Of a stretch of DNA of 64,000 nucleotides, positions 55,901 through 64,000 are shown in pieces. The DNA is from Boswellia sacra (taxonomy: Eukaryota; Streptophyta; Magnoliopsida; Sapindales; Burseraceae): NCBI GenBank assembly GCA_013180625.2, contig SNVD02009655.1, forward strand, positions 162,001-226,000, read 5' to 3'. Within the stretch, counting starts at the first letter, position 1, and each line of letters starts with the position of its first letter. The notes below the pieces were generated by a model that worked only from the letters and a program-made list of their open reading frames with translations, searched no databases and was not told where the DNA came from. A program made the translations under genes and the position numbers.

Positions 55901-58759
55901 TTTATTTTTTCAATAAAGAAAGTCCATTATTGATTGTTAAAATCATTTACTATCCTACTACCCATGTAAAGTGCTGTGGCTTTTTTCTCTTTTTTAAATG
56001 TTTTTTAACTATTGCAAAGTGTAATCTGAAGGATATGAGGTGGTGTTTTCACTGATTGTTCTCCTTAGTAACCATTATAATTGTGGAAGTAGTATTTTTT
56101 GAATTTCCTATAATACATGGAAACACACTACAGTATAAGCATCTACTGGTATTTTTAGGGTGTATTGATTTAAAGGGAAATATTGCTGATTTGTTGTGGA
56201 CTCGAATCAATTAATCTGTAAAAATATGTTGAGACAGTCGTTTGACTTCTAATGCAATTGTGCAACTAATAAGCATGTACATCAACGGTCGTTACACCAT
56301 CCCAGGTTGCGTTTACAAATAAACTGATCCCTTTGTTTCTTATTTAGATACTGTATCACATGTAAAAACTGTAGCAGACAATGTGAAATCCGCTTCTGCT
56401 GAGACGTCTTTAAAGCTTCCTGAAGCACAGGGGGATGTTGGGGCAGTGCCTTCATCAAGAAAGGAGGTTTGTAGTTTATGACATGAGTATGCTAGCTGGT
56501 TTTACACTTTTATTGCCAGTAGTCATATAATCTTTACGGCAGGCATAATGTTTTTACTTTAGGCACCCTTTCCTTCTTCTTGATCTTCTTCTTTTTATTT
56601 TTTATTTTATTTTTTTAAATTTTTATAGCAAGAGAAGATAAGTTGATGCTTATTTTTGATATGCTAAATCAACACCAGACTGTGAGGATTCAAAAAACAA
56701 TTCATGTCTTACGTCTAGATGCAAATTTTGTAGTACATCTTGATCAAGTTATATTGCCAGGATGTTCTAAAACCATCCTGTATGATATATATTTCAAAAG
56801 CTCATAAATGCAAAATGATGTCCAAAATCCAAATTGTTGTTCCAAGTTCTTTTAGTGAATTTACACTTGCATCACTGCAAATTGAAGGATGTATTATTTC
56901 CTTTTGGCTCTAGGGGCTTAAAAGTTGAAACATATTTGTTAGAACTTTATATATAAGTTTTAGATTATAATAATTCTATTATAGGTGGTGAAAATATGTA
57001 TTGATTGTGAGTGATTTTATATCCTAGTTTACTTTGATTTTTCTACTATATATATGTAAGTCTTCACATATCAATAATATAAAAAATTTCACGTTCTCTT
57101 CTCTATTTATTTTATTCTCTTTTCTCTATTTTAATATGATATCAGAGTAGCTTAGTGTTCCTTAGGAATTTTTTCATGCTCAAAAACGAAAAGGAAGAAG
57201 AAAAAAAATTTCAAAATTTTCTTTTCTTTTAAGTATTGAATATTTTATTTCTTTTCTTTATGTCAGTCTCTCCCAATGATGAGAAAAAAAAAATCAGTTT
57301 CTTTTTCCTTTTTCATTAATTCTCTAATGTTATTTTTATTAATAATCGATTAAAAAAATCCAATCGCTGTTTATTTTTTTAAGTCTCTTCTTCTTTTTTT
57401 TTTTTCTTTTTAAAGCTTTCTCTCCCCCTCTCAGTGTCAAGTTGTCATAAGTGAAATTTGTGTTATAAGCATTTAGGGGGTCTTTCAAAATTTTTGAAAA
57501 CTTTTAGGTGTTTCGAATGGTCTGAGGGTGCTTTTGAAAAATTAAAAAATCCCTCTATTTATTAGAAAATTTTGTCCTAATTTGAAAATGTCTCCTCGTA
57601 TCGAAAATTGTCGTCTCTTGTAATTTTGGTTTCACTTTTTTGCTGGTTGGGTCTTTTGTCTAGAAGTTTGAGTGAGATGGCTATCTCTTCTCTTGTCAAT
57701 CCTCTCGAAGCTTCATCACTATTGTCAAGTTGAATGACTCTGAAATTTATATTATGGTGAAAAGAGTCATCAAATATCAATTTGTAATTTTTGTTTTCAA
57801 GATGAGCATTAAAAATTTCTATGCTCCAACTTGAAGGAGAATATTAGAATTTTATGTATAAGTTTTAGATTATAATAATTCTATTATAGGTGGTGAAAAT
57901 GTGTATTGATTGTGAGTGATTTTATTTCCTAGTTTACTTTGATTTTTCTGCTATATACATGTAAGTCTTCACATATCTATAGTATAACAACTTTCACATT
58001 CTCTTCTCCATCTATTTTATTCTCTTTTCTCTATTTTAACACATATTATTTGAAAATGCTTTTTCTCTGGGACAGTGAGACCATTGAACATGATTTTGTA
58101 TAATTCTGCATCTTTGCGGCTGTGTGCAGATGCCACAAAATTGGTGTTGCACTGGCATTTATGAAACTGGGTGAAATTAAAGAGAGAGGATTTGACTTTT
58201 TAATAATTAGCATCTCCTAAAAATGTTTTTGTAGTTTTTACATTAACAAGAAGTTATCATAATTGTTTGCTCTATGTTAACATTCTTGCATATGGTGAAT
58301 GGCTGGCTCTCCTAAGTCCACTTACCATACAACTTTTTCTTAACAGGCATCTGCCCAGACTTCAAAAGCGGGATTTGATAGGCACAAGGTATGTTACCGC
58401 AACTTTTCCATTTTAGTTCATTTCCATGAACTTTACCTTGTCAGAATTTATCAAGAGGAGTGGATGTCAAGATTGGGAAAAGGATGTGCAATTATGTGTC
58501 TGAGAGTTGCCTATTTTATACGTGATCTACTGTTTGCAGGCTTTTACAGGCTCTATTGTAGAGCACAATCACAATATACAAATTAGTGCAGGAGAACACA
58601 CTGGGACCTCATCAAAGGTATTGCTTATCGATGCATGTTGTGACAATAATGTTGCTTGTGTCTGAACTCCAAATCTTATTTTTGTCGGTTTGGCTACCGC
58701 AGCCTTCTGTTTCCCAACCTTCGAAGCCAGTTTCCAGATTCAAGATGCAGAGAAGGTAG
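52948..58759 (+). CDS. URI1: URI-type unconventional prefoldin (RPB5-interacting)
   Basis: Eleven exons, 437 residues: 52948-53154, 53243-53302, 53601-53768, 53878-53941, 54644-55050, 55135-55233, 55394-55406, 56348-56466, 58347-58388, 58540-58617, 58703-58759. URI is an alpha-type prefoldin subunit that, in animals and yeast (Bud27), aids RNA polymerase assembly. The prefoldin part covers about residues 1-150: coiled coil, VPFGKAAFFPGRLIHTNEFL, then LLGEGYYADRTSKQTVEILK and a second coiled coil. Exon 5 encodes an acidic region in which a 49-residue unit with RLDELEQEELAAE is tandemly repeated. The tail ends in KPVSRFKMQRR, a conserved C-terminal URI motif. Introns 1 and 4 have GC donors; exon 7 is 13 nt. 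Intron 8 carries an LTR retroelement. The acidic linker exons are less certain than the ends. Confidence 0.85.
56937..57136 (+). repeat. Left LTR of the URI-intron retroelement
   Basis: 200 bp, starting TGTTAGAACTTTATATA and ending TCTATTTTAATA. It is clearly homologous to the right LTR throughout, with scattered substitutions (for example TATATATATG versus TATATACATG), so the insertion is not recent. Confidence 0.85.
57137..57150 (+). other. Primer-binding site of the retroelement
   Basis: TGATATCAGAGTAG directly abuts the left LTR and differs by few bases from the TGGTATCAGAGC primer-binding site used by many plant Copia elements. Confidence 0.7.
57842..58041 (+). repeat. Right LTR of the URI-intron retroelement
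   Basis: 200 bp, starting TATTAGAATTTTATGTATA and ending TCTATTTTAACA. It follows a purine-rich tract and is followed by the CATATT target-site repeat. Confidence 0.85.
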
Positions 58760-59229
58760 CTGCTGATTGTTAAAAAAAGTGGATAGGTGTAAGAAACTAC
58801 TCTTTTTATTTGTAATTTAGTACTCAACAAAAATATAAAACCCTAGGGTTAGATCTCTCTGGTGTGAGCAAATTGTTTCCAACAATCTTTAATACAAGGG
58901 TGATTGCATGATCAAGTTTCCAGCACAGTAACATAGTTTTAGTTAGTCGGGATCGCCATTTGAGAGTTTCAGGACTTCTGTATGAACGCTGCATTTTCTT
59001 TTTCCTTTAAAAATGATCCTCTAAAATTAAACATATGATATTTTCACTATAACGCGACAGTACAATAACTACTAACTACGAACGATGTGGCTAAGTACAG
59101 CCACCCAAAACTTGAAAATTATATATATAGTACATAACATACAAGGATGAGTTGAAAATGTTTTATTTACATAATATACAATGATGGGTTACAATTGTTT
59201 TATTTACATATATGCAAAAGTACTATTTT
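58760..59229. other. Tail-to-tail spacer between URI and CHR9
   Basis: 470 bp between two convergent stop codons. It must hold both 3' UTRs, so the transcripts may overlap. No other feature is seen apart from an AT-rich stretch (TATATATATAG near 59121). Confidence 0.5.
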
Positions 59230-62200
59230 TCAACCATGAGGCATCTTTTTCCTCTTCTTGTAGTCTTCAAGAACTTTTTTCCTCTCAGTAGGAGTCGCAG
59301 ATAATACCCACTTGCTAAATTCAACCTCTCCCATACCCATGAACCGAGCAATGAGGCTGTATTGTACCCATTTCCAGTCCTTAGACGAAGAAATGTTATC
59401 TTTACCTTTCGCATCATCTAATTTTCTTTTCTTGTTTGAAGGGATGTGCAGCATCGAGCTGTCATCCTGAGGGATGCTCCCTTCTCTCTTCCCAGGTTGA
59501 TAGTTGACAATGTCTTCATTACGATGAGCATACACAACTCCTAAACATCAGGGATGTTAGCAAAAATTAATAATCATTTCACTGTGCTCAAACGAACTCT
59601 GTAATATGCTCTCTCAACCCTCACCATATGCATAACGTAGTAACAGAAGAGAAAAATCAACCATGATAATTGAACTCACCCAAATCTTCAAGCAATGGTT
59701 CGCATGTAGTAGCTCTCTCTAGATCACAGGACTTTCTGGTCTCAGGACCTGATGTATGTGATGCACTTGCTTCTTTTGAGGGAACAATGTAAGTTCCAAT
59801 CTCAGTTAATTCCTCAGTTTTAGGGCACTGCCCCTGTTCTTGTCCCTCTTTTTCACGTAACTCAATGATTTCACTGGTAAAGAGCTTATCTGAAAGATCA
59901 CGAAAAAGATTGCAAATTCCAAATAACTCGCCTTGAAATTCCTTGCAATCCTGAGAAGAAGGAAACTGTATTAGATGCAACAGCACAAGAAGATTTTTAT
60001 ACGCATTCAAAACTTAGAGCACACCGGACACAGTTTCACTCACTAACATTCCCCAGTCTTCCTCTAAAAGAAATCTTGCATTACATTTACATATACATAT
60101 ATATTAAATTCTTTTCCTTAGAAAAAATGAGTCTTTTACCTGAACACCTTCAAAGTATCGTTTCTCCATTTTCCCTGAAACGGCAATATTTGATAGCTGC
60201 TGCTTGTATACCTGACGGGTATAAACAAGTTCTTCAAGGGAACCAGCCGAAAGCAGGCGGAATACCACAACATGCCGCTTCTGCCCAAAACGAAATGACC
60301 TGTCCTGCGCCTGTAAATCTTGGGCAGGATTCCAGTTTGGGTCAAAAATGACCACACGGTTTGCGCTTACAAGATTCAACCCAAGTCCACCAGCTCGAGT
60401 TGATATCAAGAATACCTGAAGTAAGGAAGTAGAGTTAAATTTAGAGTAAAACTTCCTACTCATCTTCTGTACTTTGAAAAGTACCTGTTTGCTTGGACTT
60501 GAATTGAAGTCATCAACAAGAGACTGGCGCAAGTTGGTTGGAGTGGAACCATCAAGTCTTGAAAAGCTATAGCCTCTGCGTATAAGGAATTTTTCCAGTA
60601 TGTCCAACATCCTGAAAAATAGAAGCTTGGCTTCAGTAGAAGCAAAGGAGTTACATCCAAGCAGTAGTATGTGCATGAGGGTAAAATATTCACACCTGCA
60701 ACTACCTTACGTTGAAAAATTGTAATAGAATCCAAAGAACATCTTATCTAGGTTTGTTGAAAGACTTAAACTATAGGGCCTAAGAAAGTTGAGTTGAGGA
60801 ACATGACCTGACTGAGTAACTGAAGAGGAGAATTTTGTCACCCTTTGATGCCCAAGAAAACATTAACTTTTCCAAGGCTCGCATTTTTCCACAATGTTTA
60901 ACGTCGCTGAGTCCCATGAAACTCTCACTTTGAGCATTCCCTCCAACCATATCAATATCAGATCCAAAGACAGCAGATGCAAACTCTGCATCTTTCCTTT
61001 GTTTGTCTGGTTCATCTCTAGGGTTAGGCTTTATAAGCTCCAGGTGATTGCTTATCTGTGAGGCAATTCCAGCATATAAGCATGAACAAGTATGAGAACA
61101 AAATAATATTGTTAATGGCAACTAGTTGCTATCCTGGGGATTTGGGACTATCATTTATTACTAAGATTGTAACACACAACTTTTTTCTTCAAATTGCAAT
61201 TCGCTAATTGACTTTTCTTGCATGACAACCAGAGTATTTTCCACTGCTAACATACATGGTAAGCAAAACAGCAAAATTCAAAAGTAAATTAACCTGTTGA
61301 AGCTTGACAAGGCAAGGAAGGACAAGGCAAAAAGGGCATGAATCACATCCATCAGGATTATCCCTGTGAATATAAGGCCAGATGATTCCATCTGGCACAG
61401 TCCTTTTGCAACATTCCACTTGGGTAAGAGGGCTTCCACAGCTACAATGGAGGTCCTTATTGATGAGGCATTGGATATCTGGCAAAAGTAACATTCTCCT
61501 ATAGACCCGCTTTTGCAAATCACTCATGGCACAAAATATGACATTATCTTCCTTTCCCATCATAAGATGCCCGATAGTTTCCTCCTTTGTCCTTCTTAAC
61601 ATATATTTATGAAGAACAGCCACAAGATGCTTTTTCCGTTCATCAGCAACGCGGACAAATCTTTCAGGAGCAGTTGACCTCTGGCCATGCCTAAGGGGTT
61701 CATCATAAAACTCTCGGAAATGTTCCCGAGTCCCTAAGGATCCTGGTGCAACCCAGTCAAAGAGATTATACAGTTCCATAATTTTGTTCTGCATAATGGT
61801 TCCTGTGAGACCAATACGTTTCTGAGTCTTAATCTCTAAACAAGCTATATAAAGTTTTGACTTTTCATTCTTAAGCCTGTGTGCTTCATCAACTATTACA
61901 ATCTCCCATTTAACCTCTGATAAAATGCTGCCTTGGATTCTGTAGGTGTCAAAACTAGTTATAAGTACCTCAACTCCACATGCTTCAAGTTTTTCAAGAA
62001 TTAAATCACGATTTGGACCATGATACACAGAGACATGAAAGGCAGACCATCTAGAGAACTCAATCTCCCAGTTGTGAATTACAGAAGTGGGGCAAATAAT
62101 CAGCACCGAGCCCTTCTTCCTCACCTTGTTTTCTTTCAGTACTGCAGAGTCAGCAAATTCTCCATCTTTTCCAAAGACAGCGGCAAGGAATGCAATTGTC

Positions 62201-63192
62201 TGGATTGTCTTTCCTAGCCCCCTATGCCAATTTTATTAGAACAAAAGTGAAGTGCATTATTCCGTAAAAAATTTAAAAATAACAGAATCATGTAGCAGAA
62301 TAGGTACATGCATTTAAATACCCCAAAAAAAAATTATATTGAATAGTTTGATAAAGAATTTTAGTACGGCAACAATATGGACAAGAACAAAAGATCACAT
62401 AAAACATCTAGCGTTTCGTATTAGTGTATTTATATACCATTTATTCAAAATGAAACCAAGAGTCGCATTCTAAATAGAATAATAATAAAGAAATGAACAG
62501 AGTAATTCACAACAAGATGACTACAGAGAATAAGTGCTAGGAAGGTCGCAATACAATTAACGAGAAGCAGAAAGTACAAACGTCATCAATTCAACAATGT
62601 ACTCACATGTCATCACCAAGAACACCTCCATGGTTGTTTTTGTGCAAGTTATACAAAAACTTCACTCCCTCTCTTTGATGTTCAAGCAACCTGCAGTTGA
62701 TAGATGCAGGAACCTACAAGAAAAATAGATAGAAAAATAAATTAATAAAAGCCCATAAAACTTCAATTAGAAAAAAAAATCAATTGAAAAACTTTATACG
62801 CATCGAAGCACCTGTACAGTTGGAACTTCCCCATCTTCTGACAAGACTAATGGCTCAAATGGCCCTGTGTGATCAAACTGCAATGGACGCGAGTGGGGTC
62901 TCCCAAATTCCTCACGTGCTGGCTCTTTTTCCTCTTCCTCTTCATCAAAATCCTTGCTTTTCTCAACTGGGAATTTAAGTTGGGTTTCAGGGTTCTGCTG
63001 TGACAAAGAAAAGTAATCTTCTTCGAGGCGTTGAAGCTGCTTTAAAAGAGAGGATTTTGGGGGCTTTCTTGGGTTAATTAATAGGTCATTTGATGATTCT
63101 TGGGACAACAAGGAGGATTTTGTAAAAGATGATTTCTGTGACAGACTTGTACAGGGCTTCAGGCTTTCTTTAAAACTGCGCAGCAATGACAT
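59230..63192 (-). CDS. CHR9: SNF2-family ATPase, CHR9/SWI2 (ERCC6L2-like)
   Basis: Eight exons, 882 residues (minus strand): 62812-63192, 62607-62713, 61294-62221, 60808-61055, 60485-60611, 60140-60415, 59680-59950, 59230-59540. It is a Rad54/ERCC6-like translocase, probably for nuclear DNA repair or chromatin work. An acidic/Ser-rich N-terminus of about 130 residues is followed by the helicase: motif I GDDMGLGKT (ending at residue 168), Ia ICPTSVIHNW, II VDEAH (DEAH at 274-277), III LTGTIMQN, the MLRRTKEETIG segment, then IV-VI (LDGST, STRAGGLGLNL, DRSFRFGQ). A cysteine cluster (CSCGSP...CCKR...CDSCPFC) lies between the lobes. The C-terminus (SKWVLSATPTERKKVLEDYK) matches the plant CHR9 / animal ERCC6L2 tail. 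Length is close to the Arabidopsis protein as I recall. The start is the first ATG of the long exon 1. Confidence 0.92.
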
Positions 63193-63336
63193 GAGAGTCT
63201 GTACAATAATTTGTTTTCGCCAATTGGTTTTGAGATTTGTGATCCTTTATTATCAATTGTCAAGATTTCAAATTTTCGGTGTTCCCAGAAAACAAAGCAG
63301 TCAACTGCCATTGATCTGCTTTAAACCCTTTTATTT

Positions 63337-63338
<2 letters not shown>

Positions 63339-63370
<32 letters not shown>
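63339..63370. repeat. (TA)n microsatellite upstream of CHR9
   Basis: About 16 TA units 150-180 bases upstream of the CHR9 ATG; it could serve as a TATA region, but nothing identifies a precise core promoter. Confidence 0.9.
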
Positions 63371-63375
<5 letters not shown>

Positions 63376-64000
63376 ACGTTACATTTTAATTATTCAAAAA
63401 CGCACAAATGTTTGACATATAATTATTTAAATATTATCAGCAGCAGCGAGGAAACTGGTGATTTTGAAAACTTTGTTGTTGAGAATTTAAGAATATAGTT
63501 AGTGATAATTTATTATTACGAAAAGGAAACCCTAATTTAAAAAATTGCTCACTTTTAAAAGTATCTTTAAAAAAAAAAAAAAAAACTTATTACTTACTTC
63601 AAAATTTAATGTTGCGGGCAATTTAAAAAAAAAAAGAAATCTAATATCATAGCAATTTATTAAATTTTTAACCAAAAACTACAAATTTCATGTATTGCCC
63701 TGTAGTTTCTGATTTTCTCAGCTTGGCCCCAAAGTCTTGTTGTCGAGATTGACCCTACTTGTCGACTAACTACTAAACACGCTGAAATCCAGCTAGTTTG
63801 CCAAATAGTTGGACAATATGATAATTTTCTAGTTATGTGTCTAATATGATTCAAGTTGTTAAACAATATTTATCGGTTAAGTCTAGAGGATCAAGTGAGC
63901 TCGCGAAATTGGAATGTTGATATTTAAATATTAAAATTGGCTAGATGATAATAGATTTAGGGTTTTAGCAGAATTTTAGGAAAAAATATATCTATTTAAC
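63371..64000. other. CHR9 upstream region, no gene seen
   Basis: AT-rich flank running off the window. The short minus-strand frame at 63660-63866 has no recognisable feature. Confidence 0.5.

Larger units (their letters stand above)
56937..58041 (+). mobile_element. Copia-like LTR retroelement, deleted, in URI intron 8
   Basis: A 1105-bp element with two 200-bp LTRs (56937-57136 and 57842-58041), flanked by the 6-bp direct repeat CATATT (56931-56936, 58042-58047). A primer-binding site resembling initiator Met-tRNA (TGATATCAGAG, 57137-57147) follows the left LTR. A purine-rich AAGGAGAA precedes the right one. The 705-bp interior lacks pol; only a remnant resembling the start of a Copia gag frame remains near 57677-57780 (TTGTCAAGTTGAATGACTCT). 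It is a non-autonomous deletion derivative. Confidence 0.85.

Noticed and set aside
1..64000. CRISPR arrays, bacterial operons, phage or plasmid features, organellar inserts
   Set aside because: The window is intron-bearing plant nuclear DNA; no regularly spaced repeats or organellar genes were seen.

Overview
This is a 64 kb piece of plant nuclear DNA. The evidence is GT-AG introns, AT-rich spacers, homopolymer and microsatellite tracts, short non-autonomous transposons, and plant-specific families (SBP-box, nsLTP, plant-type BUB1). The families suggest a eudicot, probably a woody rosid, but the species cannot be fixed from the sequence. Ten intact protein-coding genes, one pseudogene and about ten mobile-element remnants can be supported. 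Exon models were spliced by hand; in every multi-exon gene the summed exons keep one open frame from ATG to stop.

Layout. 1-1290: an inverted-repeat element. 1290-6900: a tandem triplication of a small secreted lipid-transfer-protein (nsLTP) gene on the minus strand, one copy broken and two intact. 7311-8200: a TIR element. 8798-14077 (+): TPX2, spindle assembly factor. 14788-20052 (-): RING1, a PRC1 ubiquitin ligase. 23060-24445 (-): SPL3/4/5-type SBP-box factor with a miR156 site in its 3' UTR. 27678-31826 (+): BUB1 checkpoint kinase. 32115-33403: two TIR elements. 34947-36555 (+): mitochondrial ADP/ATP carrier. 39101-40393 (+): LRX-like cell-wall LRR protein. 43004-50450 (-): FLYING SAUCER/Tul1-type membrane RING ligase. 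52948-58759 (+): URI-type prefoldin-like protein. 59230-63192 (-): CHR9/SWI2-type SNF2 ATPase.

Relations. TPX2 and BUB1 both act in mitosis, and both carry AACGG (MSA-type) cores just upstream of their ATG, which suggests shared G2/M control. RING1 (chromatin), SPL (phase change) and FLY (pectin and endomembrane ubiquitination) are developmental regulators. As I recall Arabidopsis locus numbers, CHR9-URI-RING1B-TPX2 are consecutive (At1g03750-03780), and BUB1 and FLY2 are close together (At2g20635/20650), so the window looks like an ancestral block that later fractionated.

I found no convincing undescribed multi-gene system. The most informative oddities are: two GC-AG introns and a 13-nt microexon in URI; a 1.1 kb LTR retroelement with matched target-site duplications in a URI intron and a related solo LTR in a FLY intron; a duplicated 51-residue exon in TPX2; and a Mutator-like MITE with a perfect 9-bp duplication.
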